DNA of 30,163 bases from positions 1 to 30,163 of the forward strand of contig NZ_JZWV01000384.1 of the NCBI RefSeq assembly GCF_000966975.1, read 5' to 3'. Shown in pieces: positions 16,304-24,284 of the stretch. The stretch comes from Streptomyces katrae. Its GTDB lineage: Bacteria; Actinomycetota; Actinomycetes; Streptomycetales; Streptomycetaceae. Both the position numbers and the translations under genes were made by a program. Below the pieces are notes generated by a model. It did no database searches. It was not told the origin of the DNA and saw nothing but the letters and a program-made list of their open reading frames with translations. Each line of letters opens with the position of its first letter. Position 1 is the first letter of the stretch.

Positions 16304-17260
16304 ATGGATGTGCTCAGCGAGGTGATCACGGTGGCGCGGACCGGCCGGCCCCGGTCGGCGTATGTGCGGTGGCATGCCCCGTGGAGGCAGGAGTTCGCGT
16401 CGGTACCGGGTTCGGCCGGCTTCCAGGTGATCCTGGAGGGCAGCTGCTGGCTCCTGTCGCCACACGCGGCGCCGCTCCCACTGGGCCCGGGTGATGTGCT
16501 GTTCCTGCCGCACGGCACCGGACACACCCTGGCCGACGACCCGGCAACCGCGGTCACAGCCCCTGCCTGCACTCCTGACGACCCCGAGCTGCCCGGGCCC
16601 TTCATGTCGGACAGCGTCGACCGGCTCGGCCAGGGCGGTCCGGCCACCGTGGTGCTCTGCGGCGCCTACCAGCTCGACCCGTCCCGAACCCACCCCCTGC
16701 TGCTGACCCTGCCTGACGTGATCCACCTGCCGGCGGACCGGAACCGTCACCCGGAACTGCACGCGGCGGTGCAACTCCTGGCCTCTGAGGTGGGCAATCC
16801 GCGCCTGGGCGCCACCGCCATCGTCCCCGCACTCCTGGACACGCTCCTGATGTACGTCCTGCGCATCTGGCTTGCCGAACAGCCCGCCCACGGCAGCACC
16901 ACCGGCTGGGCCGCAGCACTCAACGACCCGGCGGTCACCGCCGCCCTCCACGCCGTCCACCGAGATCCGACAGCCCCCTGGACCGTGGCGAAACTCGCCG
17001 CAGAAGCGGGCCTCTCCCGGGCGGCGTTCGCCAGGCGCTTCACCTCGATGATCGGCCAACCGCCCCTCGGCTACCTGACCTGGTGGCGGATGACCACGGC
17101 GGCCCGCCTCCTGCAGACGACGGAAGCGCCTTTGAGATCCATCGCCGCCCAGGTGGGATATACGTCCGAGTTCGCCTTCGCCAACGCGTTCAAACGCAGG
17201 CACGGGCTGGCCCCTGGCGCATACCGGCGGAGGGAGCTGAATCGGCTGCAAGGACCGTGA
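16304..17260 (+). CDS. AraC-family regulator with N-terminal cupin domain
   Basis: 318 residues from ATG 16304. The N-terminal cupin-type ligand domain (about 1-190) has LEGSCWLL and PLGPGDVLFLPHGTGH, as in the AraC subgroup that pairs with oxidoreductase genes. The C-terminal double helix-turn-helix (about 215-310) reads WTVAKLAAEAGLSRAAFARRF, then SIAAQVGYTSEFAFANAFKRR and G-APGAYRR, complete for the family. It is probably leaderless (see the upstream -10). It diverges from the MDR gene and likely controls it in response to an aromatic or oxidant signal; that signal is inferred only from subgroup habits. Confidence 0.92.
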   Translation: MDVLSEVITVARTGRPRSAYVRWHAPWRQEFASVPGSAGFQVILEGSCWLLSPHAAPLPLGPGDVLFLPHGTGHTLADDPATAVTAPACTPDDPELPGPFMSDSVDRLGQGGPATVVLCGAYQLDPSRTHPLLLTLPDVIHLPADRNRHPELHAAVQLLASEVGNPRLGATAIVPALLDTLLMYVLRIWLAEQPAHGSTTGWAAALNDPAVTAALHAVHRDPTAPWTVAKLAAEAGLSRAAFARRFTSMIGQPPLGYLTWWRMTTAARLLQTTEAPLRSIAAQVGYTSEFAFANAFKRRHGLAPGAYRRRELNRLQGP

Positions 17261-17340
17261 ACACGTTCACCTCTACGCGACGCGGCGGAAGGGGCCGGAA
17301 GCTGCCTGGCCGTCAACCGAACGGCGGTTACGCTCGCACC

Positions 17341-17784
17341 ATGACTGCCCCATGGGAACCCACGATGGCCGGCGTGCTGCGACTTCCTTCCGGTCGGCTC
17401 GTCCGTGGCCGGGGGCTGAGGCGGTCGCTTCCTCAGGGCCCGCGGCCCACCTTCGCGCTCTACCTGCTGGGCCGCCGGCCGCCTGAGGTCGCCTGGGAAA
17501 GCCGTTGGCTCCGCTGGCCCGATTTCTGGCTGCCGTCCGACCGCGCCGCGACCGTCGACGCGCTGGGCGAGGCCTGGGCACGTGCGGGGGCGGAACGCGT
17601 CGAGATCGCCTGCGCCGGTGGACACGGACGTACTGGCACCGCACTGGCATGCCTCGCGGTCCTGGACGGGGTACCCCCCGGCGAAGCCGTCGCCTACGTC
17701 AGGAGGAACTACGCTCCGCGCGCCGTCGAGACACCCTGGCAACGCCGTTTCGTCTCCCGCTTCCCGAGCGACGTGGGTCGGTAG
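17341..17784 (+). CDS. Small protein-tyrosine/dual-specificity phosphatase-like protein
   Basis: 147 residues from ATG 17341. The loop IACAGGHGRTG is the CX5R(S/T) phosphatase P-loop, with catalytic Cys and Arg both present. The preceding WLRWPDFWLPSD could carry the general-acid Asp, which is not certain. It is a compact single-domain enzyme. TACGCT (17329-17334) sits six bases before the ATG and no Shine-Dalgarno is seen, so the transcript is probably leaderless, with the same TACGCTCGCnCC-ATG layout as the AraC gene. It follows the AraC gene by 80 bases on the same strand. Substrate (phosphotyrosine protein or small phosphoester) unknown. Confidence 0.85.
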   Translation: MTAPWEPTMAGVLRLPSGRLVRGRGLRRSLPQGPRPTFALYLLGRRPPEVAWESRWLRWPDFWLPSDRAATVDALGEAWARAGAERVEIACAGGHGRTGTALACLAVLDGVPPGEAVAYVRRNYAPRAVETPWQRRFVSRFPSDVGR

Positions 17785-18172
17785 AGCGGTTCTTCGCCCC
17801 CGTGACCGGGGCCGGACACTCGGCCACGGACAGTGGTGGCCCCTTGAACAGGTGCGATCACACAGCCGGGCGGTGGCGAGCGCGCCGGACCCTGGGCCGA
17901 GGCGGGCAGATCGTGTCCAACGCGCAGGCCGCCCTCGACCGAAATGGGACGCCAACACCCTCCACAACGCCGGGGCGTGCGACCGCTGCCTACAACGACC
18001 GTTCCGCACGGACGGCCCGCCGGCTCATGGCCGCCTGGCACATCCGGAATCAGCAGGCTCCTTCCGTCCGACGGCCAGGACGCGGGACGCCTCATGCAGG
18101 GCGGGACCTGTGCGGAGTTGAGCAACCGGGCCACCACTCGGCCACCCCTGGGTGCCTTCAGACGCTCTGTTC
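17785..18172. other. Intergenic region (388 bases) with no recognised gene
   Basis: It lies between the convergent ends of the phosphatase-like gene and the ArsR-like gene. Open frames crossing it show no family motif, and their residue composition is Arg/Pro-rich like antisense shadows. It may hold remnants of lost genes. Confidence 0.4.
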
Positions 18173-19162
18173 TCAGCGGTACAGGGCTTCGCCTCTGGCA
18201 GTTCTGGAGTAGAGCACGATCCGTCCTGTCCGGTGAGGTGCGATGAGGCCCGCCTGGGTGAGTTTGTGCAGGTGGGCTGATACGCCGCCCTGCGCCAGTC
18301 CGGTGCGGTGGGCGAGTTCCAGGGTGCTGGCCGGGGTTTCGAGAAGGTCCAGGAGCCTGGCGCGGGTGGCACCGAGCGCCGGCGCCAAGTCGGCGGTGCC
18401 GGCGGGTGGTTCCCAGAGGGTTCCGACGCCGCGGACGGGGTAGCGGATCACGGGCACCCAGGGTTCTGCTGTCTTGAAGTAGAGGCTCGGCCACGCGAAC
18501 GCCGACGGCACCAGGACCAGGCCGCGTCCCTCCAGCGGGCGGTGCGGATCGAGAAGTGCCGGCCGGCGGCGGGCGATCCGCAGGGTTCCGGTGGCTTGGT
18601 CGAAGGCCAGGTCGGGGTGGATGTCAGCGAACATCGCCGCGGGTCCGCGTTCGGTCAGGGAGCGCGCCCGGTAGTGGATGTCGGACTCCAGCAGGGCCCG
18701 GATCCTCGGCCAGACCGGCGCCAGGGTGCGCTGCCAGTACCGACTCAGGTCGGCGACGATCGTTTCCAACTCGCGGCCGGGGGCCTGGAGCATCGGTGCC
18801 AAGGTGGCCGGCAGATCGTCGCCGAACACCGCGGTCAGGTCTCGCCGGACCACGTCGGCGGGGGTGCGGCGCACCTCGTCGAGTTCCTCGTCGAGCGCGG
18901 TCAGGGGTGACAGGGGGGTCGGCGCGAGGAAGCCGGGGAGGTGGCTCGCGGGGCCGGCGGTGAGGTCGTACGCCGCCGAGGTCACCGGTCCGGCCAGGAG
19001 CGGGTCGTGGCGGTGCTCGGACAGCCACGGCATGTGGATCACGTGGCGTGCCGGCCGGGTCAGTGTCCTGATGGACGCCAGCAGCTCCCAGGCCGGGGAG
19101 ACGGCCCAGCGCAGCCGGCTCAGATCGGCCGTACTCAAGGACAGGGTGAGTGGGGGCGGCAC
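18173..19162 (-). CDS. ArsR-like winged-helix regulator with large N-terminal domain
   Basis: 329 residues from GTG 19162. The C-terminal quarter is an ArsR-type winged helix, reading LGATRARLLDLLETPASTLE, LAHRTGLAQGGVSAHLHKL and AGLIAPHRTGRIVLYSRT. The long N-terminal part (about residues 1-250, including AVSPAWELLASIRTL) matches the DUF5937-type sensor region found on actinomycete ArsR-like proteins. No Cys-based metal site is evident, so a metal ligand is unlikely. It diverges from an MFS exporter across a GGATTCAC-N6-GTGAATCC dyad that overlaps its own -10 (TAGGGT), a typical repressor/efflux arrangement. Confidence 0.85.
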   Translation of the reverse strand: MPPPLTLSLSTADLSRLRWAVSPAWELLASIRTLTRPARHVIHMPWLSEHRHDPLLAGPVTSAAYDLTAGPASHLPGFLAPTPLSPLTALDEELDEVRRTPADVVRRDLTAVFGDDLPATLAPMLQAPGRELETIVADLSRYWQRTLAPVWPRIRALLESDIHYRARSLTERGPAAMFADIHPDLAFDQATGTLRIARRRPALLDPHRPLEGRGLVLVPSAFAWPSLYFKTAEPWVPVIRYPVRGVGTLWEPPAGTADLAPALGATRARLLDLLETPASTLELAHRTGLAQGGVSAHLHKLTQAGLIAPHRTGRIVLYSRTARGEALYR

Positions 19163-19164
19163 GA

Positions 19165-19186
19165 GGATTCACCCTAACGTGAATCC
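19165..19186. promoter_or_regulatory. ArsR-type operator between regulator and MFS gene
   Basis: GGATTCAC (19165-19172) and GTGAATCC (19179-19186) are perfect 8-bp reverse complements with a 6-base centre. The dyad begins three bases upstream of the ArsR-like start codon and includes a -10-like TAGGGT (19176-19171, minus) and TAACGT (19175-19180, plus). One site could control both directions. Confidence 0.65.
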
Positions 19187-19223
19187 GTTGAGGCGTGCGG
19201 GCCGGTCCCGAAGGCTGCCTGCC

Positions 19224-20541
19224 ATGACAGAGACAGCTGACGCAATCGCGAGGGGATCGGCGCCGGGAGCGGGGCCGGGAGGAGGACCAGGACCGGGGAC
19301 GACGGCCGTTGCGCGGGACCGGTCCCGGTATCTCACGGCGTCCGGGGTGGCGTTGTGGGGTGCCCAGATCGGTCAGGTGGCCCTTCCGTTGACGGCGGTC
19401 ACCGTGCTGCACGCGGGGCCGGGAGGTGTGTCGCTGCTGAAGACCGCACTGACCCTGCCCTTCGTGATCCTCGGATTGCCGGTCGGCGCATGGCTGGACC
19501 GGCTGCGGCGCCGGCCGGTCATGATCGGGGCGGACCTGGTGCGGGCGGCTGCGCTGGCCACCGTGCCTGTCGCCGCATGGTTCGGGCGTTTGACGGCGGC
19601 CCACCTCCTGGCCGTCGTGGTGGTTCAGGGGGTGGCGACGGTGTTCTTCGACCTGGCCACGCAGAGCCTCGTCAAGGACCTGGCCCCCGGCGCCCTGCTC
19701 GCACGCACCAACGCCCGTTTGGCCACGATCACCCAGGCGGCGCTCATCGCGGGTCCGCCCCTGGCCGGGTGGACGGCCGGACTGCTGAACGCACCGACGG
19801 TGCTGCTCGTCATGGCCGCGGGGTACCTCTGGTCCGCGGGGTGGCTGTACACGCTCACCACGCACGAGCAGCCGACCGGTGGCGCACCCGGGCGGCGTCT
19901 GCTGCACGAGATCGGCGAGGGCGTCCGGTTCGTCGTGCGCCAGCCCGTCCTCCGTACCGTGGTGATTGCGGGTTCGCTGGTCAACGTCGGCATCGCCGGG
20001 GTGATGACGCTCCTCCCCGTGCTCGCGCTGACCGAGCTCGGATGGGGTGAGGGGGCCCTCGGACTGTTCCTCGGCGCCGGCGGCATCGGTGGCCTGGTGG
20101 GCGCGGTGACGGCCGTCAAGCTGGCCGACAGGCTCGGTGCGGGACAAGCTGAGGCTCGGTGCGGGACGAGCCGTGCTGCTCGTCGGGGTCGCGGTCGCGC
20201 CCCTGGCCGTCACCATCCCTCTGCTCGGCCGTCCCGTGCCCGGCCCGCTCGTGGCCGTCGGGTGGGCGCTGGTCATGCTCAAGGTCGGCTTCGACTCCGT
20301 CCTGATGATGACGTTCCGCCAGCAGGTCACCCCCGCCGGGCTCATGGCCCGGGTCAACGGCACCATGCGCGTGCTCTTCACCGGCGCTGTCGCGCTCGGC
20401 TCCGCAGCTGCCGGTTCTCTGGCCACGGCCGGCGGCATCCGGTGGGCCTTGGGAGCCTCGGCCGCCTGCCTGGCCTGTGTGTGGGTCCCGATCGCACTGT
20501 CACCGGTCCGGCGCCTGACCACCCTCGGGACCACACCGTAG
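19224..20541 (+). pseudogene. MFS efflux transporter, frameshifted by a 22-bp duplication
   Basis: The start is ATG 19224, with GAAGG upstream. The first 300 or so residues show hydrophobic helices and the motif GAWLDRLRRRPVM (MFS loop 2-3 signature), followed by PLAGWTAGLLNAP and GLFLGAGGIGGLVGAV. At 20130-20167 a 16-base unit occurs twice, 22 bases apart, shifting the frame by +1. After the second copy the protein continues GRAVLLVGVAVAP to SPVRRLTTLG and stops at 20541. Removing one copy restores ADRLGAGRAVLLV and gives 431 residues, normal for a 12-helix drug/proton antiporter. A GTG at 20137 could start a C-terminal fragment. It is the likely target of the divergent ArsR-like regulator. 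Without repair the exporter is probably inactive. Confidence 0.85.
20130..20167 (+). repeat. 22-bp near-tandem duplication inside the MFS gene
   Basis: AGGCTCGGTGCGGGAC occurs at 20130-20145 and 20152-20167. The intervening AAGCTG also occurs at 20118-20123, so the second unit looks like a copy of 20118-20145 lacking an internal GCCGAC. The net gain of 22 bases breaks the frame. Confidence 0.9.
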
Positions 20542-20657
20542 CCTCGGCCTCGTCCTGGCGCCGCCGCGCCGGGGCGGAACCTCGTTCACCGGCCCCCCGG
20601 TCGGGGTGCTGACCTCTGCGGCCTGGCGGTTCAGGGGCGCCAGTCGGCTTCCAGGTC

Positions 20658-21192
20658 ATGGGAGCCGCTGGCGTGGGTGACAACACGGTCCGGCTCTGGG
20701 ACGTGGCGACGCGGAAGGCCACACCGACTCTCCCTGGACTGTGATGTTCAGCCCGGACGGAACCCTCCTCGCCAGCGGCAGCAAGGACACGACCGTACGT
20801 CTGTGGGACGTGGCCAAGGGCGAGAGCGGTGCCCCCTTGACCGGCCACGACAGCGATGTGGTCGCATTGGCATTCAGCCCCGGCGGACGCACCCTCGTCA
20901 CCGGAGGGCAAGATGGCGCCGTCCGGCTGTGGGACGTCGCCACCCACAACGTGTGCGGGCCACCGTACCCCTGAGCAGCGGCATCCTGTCGGTGGCCGTC
21001 AGCCCCAACGGGCATACGATCGCCGCTGGCGGTGGCGACGGCACCACGCAGTTGTGGGACATGCTCCTCTACACACCGGACGAGGCGGTCCGCAGAATCT
21101 GCCACGCCGTCAACCGAGACCTGACGGCCGAAGAACGAAAGGCATACCTGCCCAACTCGCCGGTCGGCCGGGCGTGTTCCCCCGACTCCTGA
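20658..21192 (+). pseudogene. WD40 beta-propeller protein remnant (C-terminal blades)
   Basis: Three frames carry successive WD40 blades: DNTVRLWDVATRK (from 20658, stop near 20741), FSPDGTLLASGSKDTTVRLWDV and FSPGGRTLVTGGQDGAVRLWDV (20741-20945), then VSPNGHTIAAGG and TTQLWD (about 20950 on). The tail, with TPDEAVRRICHAVNRDLTAEER, resembles the C-terminus of large actinomycete WD40 proteins that usually carry an N-terminal kinase, protease or NTPase module. No such N-terminus is present. At the first break the part normally between one blade's TLxGH and the next FSPDG is missing; the second is a simple frame change. It is a decayed scaffold protein with no start or ribosome-binding site. Confidence 0.8.
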
Positions 21193-21557
21193 GGAGCGTC
21201 CGGGGCACCGTCCACCGACGGGGTAGCCGGATCCACAGGACGGAGCCGCCCCTCGGTTCCTGCCAGAAGGCGTTCTGCTAGGAGCCGCGTCCTGGGGTGC
21301 GTCGAGCCAGCCGATCCGCAGGCCCGCCCCCTATGGCCTCGGTCAGCGAACCCAAGGTCAACACGTTCCCTGGGCCGGGGCGCGGCGATCGGCGGGGGCG
21401 CGTGACCGGGGCGAGGGCTGCCTCGTGGCGCTGCCCTCCAGGACGGGGACGCCGAGTTCGGCGAATGAGGTGAGGAGCAGGGCGGGCCGGTGTGCGGCGA
21501 ATATGACGGCGAGCCGGCGCCTGAGGCCATGACGTCGAAGCCGACCAGCCTGCCTGA
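21193..21557. other. Intergenic region (365 bases), no recognised gene
   Basis: It lies between the WD40 remnant and the end of the small hypothetical gene. A minus-strand stretch near 21450-21520 reads LAVIFAAHRPALLLTSFAEL, which looks more protein-like than its surroundings. It has no supported start or family match and may be debris. Confidence 0.35.
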
Positions 21558-22010
21558 TCAGTGGAACCAGACAACCAGGCGCACATTCTTCGCTCCGTGC
21601 ACTTCGCTGAGCGTGCGCATCACGATCCACACCCTGCCCCAGTCGCTCTCGTCGCCTGCCACCATGCCACGGCTTCGCGTGCCGGAGCTGTCCGTCTCCC
21701 CCCAGTCGACAGCGGCAACCTCAGCCCAAGTGAGCCACGTGGTTCCGAACACGTCGGCAGGGCCCCCATAGGAGGCGAACTCACTGGCCAGCCCCTCCGA
21801 GGCGTCGGAGGGGAAACCACGGCCTTCAGCCACGGGGCGGAAGCCAAAGGTATTGCGGATCCCGAAAAGGCAGGCGAATCCGTCGTAAGCGTTGCCACGG
21901 TTGAGCAGAAAGAGATCAATGGCGACCTGCCACACAGAGTCTTCGTCGTCCAGGCCCCAAAGGCGGGCACCCGGTCGGCACTCGATCATCCCACTGACGT
22001 CGATAGACAT
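21558..22010 (-). CDS. Conserved hypothetical protein (actinomycete, 150 residues)
   Basis: 150 residues from ATG 22010 (MSIDVSGMIECRPG). The upstream extension of the same frame is Arg/Pro-rich and antisense to nothing useful, so it is rejected. The protein is acidic and Trp-rich: DDEDSVWQVAIDLFLLN, YDGFACLFGIRN, FGTTWLTWAEVAAVDW and WGRVWIVMRTL. No signal peptide, membrane segment or catalytic motif is seen. Its base composition is lower in GC than its neighbours, consistent with recent acquisition. The ribosome-binding site is weak. Such proteins occur as orphans in Streptomyces accessory regions and sometimes look like immunity-type proteins; no function is claimed. Confidence 0.7.
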   Translation of the reverse strand: MSIDVSGMIECRPGARLWGLDDEDSVWQVAIDLFLLNRGNAYDGFACLFGIRNTFGFRPVAEGRGFPSDASEGLASEFASYGGPADVFGTTWLTWAEVAAVDWGETDSSGTRSRGMVAGDESDWGRVWIVMRTLSEVHGAKNVRLVVWFH

Positions 22011-22231
22011 GCTGAGATTTTGCCTACGTGCCCCAGCAATGGGCGCCTGCATTTCCGGAAACGCCCACTTCGACCGAGTCCACTTCCGTCGGCCATCGCG
22101 ATCAGCCCCTGGAGGAGCGGCTCGGTGAACAACGGGACCTTGATGAGCCGAAACTGGTTCCACCTCATGACGCGCCGCGATGTCATCGGGCGGCTCCGAC
22201 ACACCGGGCATGTCTGAGCCCTCGGCCGGTG

Positions 22232-22894
22232 TCAGCCCGGGGGGACCAGGCGGTGTTCGTGGGCGAAGACCACGGCCTGGATGCGGTCGCGGAGTTCCAG
22301 CTTGAGCAGGACCCGCCCCAGGTGGGACTTCACGGTCGCCTCCGCGAGGTGCAGGGCGGCCGCGATCTCGGCGTTGGACAGGCCGCGGCCGACCTCGACG
22401 AGCACCTCGCGCTCCCGGGCGCTGAGCCGGTCCAGCCGCTCGTCGCGGACGGTGGCGGCCGTGTCGGCCAGGTGCGGACGGAAGTCCTCCAGCAGGCGCC
22501 GGGTGATCCGCGGGGAGAGCACCGCGTCGCCCGCCGCGACGTTGCGGATCGCGGTGAGCAGTTCCTCGGGCCGGGTGTTCTTGAGGAGGAATCCCGAGGC
22601 CCCTGCGCCGAGCGCGGCGAAGGCGTACGCGTCCAGGTCGAAGGTGGTCAGGATCAGCACCCTCGTGTCCGGGGAGACCTCGACGACCTGCCGGGTCGCC
22701 TCGATCCCGTCGGTCCCGGGCATCCGGACGTCCATCAGTACGACGTCCGGCCGCAGCTCCCGGGAGAGGCGGACGGCCTCGGCGCCGTCCGCTGCCCCGC
22801 CGACCGGTGTCATGTCGGGCTGGGCCTCCAGGACCGTGGCGAAGGCCATCCGGAGCAGGGCCTCGTCGTCGGCGATCAGGATGCGGATCGTCAT
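22232..22894 (-). CDS. NarL/FixJ-type response regulator
   Basis: 220 residues from ATG 22894. The receiver domain has IADDE at the acidic pocket, phosphoacceptor Asp55 in VVLMDVRMPG, and GFLLKNT containing the conserved Lys. The C-terminal LuxR helix-turn-helix reads LSAREREVLVEVGRGLSNAE, then AEATVKSHLGRVLLKL. Its start overlaps the stop of the kinase gene by four bases (ATGA, 22894-22891), so the two are co-translated and form a cognate pair. Target genes are unknown; the divergent hydrolase gene at 24285 is the nearest candidate. Confidence 0.96.
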   Translation of the reverse strand: MTIRILIADDEALLRMAFATVLEAQPDMTPVGGAADGAEAVRLSRELRPDVVLMDVRMPGTDGIEATRQVVEVSPDTRVLILTTFDLDAYAFAALGAGASGFLLKNTRPEELLTAIRNVAAGDAVLSPRITRRLLEDFRPHLADTAATVRDERLDRLSAREREVLVEVGRGLSNAEIAAALHLAEATVKSHLGRVLLKLELRDRIQAVVFAHEHRLVPPG

Positions 22895-24045
22895 ACGGCG
22901 CCCGTCCCGGCGCTGCCCAGCATGAGCCGGGTCCGCACCCCCCAGCCGCCGCCCGGGAGCGGGCCGGCCCGCAGCGTCCCCCCGTAGGCGGCCGCGCGCT
23001 CGCGCATGCCGGGAATGCCGTGGCCGGACGGCGCGGCGGTGGGAAGCGCCGGCCGGGGGCCGCTGTCGGTGACCTCCACGCCGACGCTGCCGGCCGAGCA
23101 CTCGACCAGGACCGTCGCACGGGTGCCGGCAGGGGTGTGCTTGAGGGTGTTGGTCAACGCTTCCTGCACCAGGCGGTAGACGGTGAGTTGTGTGCTGGCC
23201 GGCACATGGGCGTGGCCGCCGCGGACCCGCAGGCCGGTCGGCAGCCCGGCAGCGGCCATCTGGCCGGCCAGCGCCTCCAACTGGGCGATCCCGGGCAGGG
23301 GGTGGCGTTCGGCGTCCGGCTCGTCGGCCCGCAGGACGCCCAACGAGCGCCGCATGTCGGTGAGGGCCTGCCGGCCCGTCTCGGAGATCTGCAGCATCGC
23401 GGCGGTGGCCCGGTCCGGGGACCTGTGCTGCGCGTGGACGGCGGCGTCGGTGAGCGCGACCATGACGGACAGGTTGTGGGTGACGATGTCGTGCATCTCC
23501 CGGGTGATCCGGGCCCGTTCCTCCGCGACGGCCAGCAGCGCCTGCTGTTCCTGGTGCAGCGCCAGCCGTTCGGCACGCTCCCGCACGGCGGCGAGGTAGG
23601 CCCTGCCGGTCCGCACGTTCACCCCGAGGACGGCGGCGGCGACCACCGTCGCGGAGAGCGCGACGAACGGGGCCAGGAACGCGCCGTTCGTCGCCCAGCG
23701 CAGGCAGGCCAGCGCGGCCCCGCCCTCCACGACGGCGGCGGCGAGCAGCGTGCCGCGCCGGCCCGTGTGCGCGGCCGCCGTGTACAGGGCCACCAGCAGG
23801 GCGGCGTCCGCAGGCAGTTGGACGTCCGCCAGCCACTGGACGAAGGCCGCGGCCACCACCGCGGCGAACACCGCGACCGGGGCCCGGCGCCGCCACAGCA
23901 GGGGCAGCGCCAGGGCGGCGGTGAGCGCCGCCGCCACGGGCAGTTGCCGCGCGGGGTACGTGGTCCCGACGTGGAGCAGGAGCAGCGCCGGCAGTACCGA
24001 GTCCCACACCAGGGCCGGTACCCGGTCCAGGTGGCGCACCCTCAC
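22891..24045 (-). CDS. NarL-partner sensor histidine kinase (HisKA_3 type)
   Basis: 384 residues from GTG 24045, with GGAGAGG just upstream; GTG 24039 is an alternative with better spacing. Residues 12-145 hold about five hydrophobic helices with short loops and no large extracellular sensor, as in intramembrane-sensing kinases. The dimerisation/phosphoacceptor region has RARITREMHDIVTHNLSVM with His185, and the ATPase domain has VQEALTNTLKHTP (N box) and GHGIPGMRERA (G box). It is the cognate kinase for the response regulator overlapping its 3' end. It diverges from the membrane hydrolase, which hints at an envelope or lipid signal; that is inference. Confidence 0.95.
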   Translation of the reverse strand: MRVRHLDRVPALVWDSVLPALLLLHVGTTYPARQLPVAAALTAALALPLLWRRRAPVAVFAAVVAAAFVQWLADVQLPADAALLVALYTAAAHTGRRGTLLAAAVVEGGAALACLRWATNGAFLAPFVALSATVVAAAVLGVNVRTGRAYLAAVRERAERLALHQEQQALLAVAEERARITREMHDIVTHNLSVMVALTDAAVHAQHRSPDRATAAMLQISETGRQALTDMRRSLGVLRADEPDAERHPLPGIAQLEALAGQMAAAGLPTGLRVRGGHAHVPASTQLTVYRLVQEALTNTLKHTPAGTRATVLVECSAGSVGVEVTDSGPRPALPTAAPSGHGIPGMRERAAAYGGTLRAGPLPGGGWGVRTRLMLGSAGTGAV

Positions 24046-24143
24046 ACCTCTCCGCCGTTCGGTCGTCGTGGCGGCCCGGCCGGGGCCGGCACCGCGTTCA
24101 GCCGCAGCCTAGGCCGCGGGTCCGCGCCGCACATGAGCCCGGC

Positions 24144-24172
24144 GTCGTAACCGCGCCGGGCGGGGGTACGAC
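24144..24172. promoter_or_regulatory. Inverted repeat in the kinase/hydrolase divergent region
   Basis: GTCGTA (24144-24149) and TACGAC (24167-24172) are 6-bp reverse complements with a 17-base spacer, within the 239 bases between the two divergent starts. A LuxR-type regulator site is possible, but short arms and high GC make chance likely. Confidence 0.25.
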
Positions 24173-24284
24173 CACAGGAGGAGACCGCCACCTCCCGCGG
24201 CGCGCCCCGGTTGCCACCCCGGTCGCGGTCGGCGGCGACCCGGGGCCGATGCGGGGGCGCGGGCCCGGCGCGGAGCATGACCGG

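Noticed and set aside
17257..17270. GTGAAC-AC-GTTCAC palindrome as a LexA box
   Set aside because: Actinobacterial LexA sites are GAAC-N4-GTTC; here the spacing is two bases, and it overlaps the AraC stop codon.
18624..20534. Minus-strand 636-residue open frame
   Set aside because: Antisense to the MFS gene and partly to the ArsR-like gene in another frame; composition is Arg/Gly/Pro-rich.
21358..21630. Minus-strand hydrophobic fragment as a gene
   Set aside because: Only a short protein-like stretch, no start or family motif, and it overlaps the end of the hypothetical gene.
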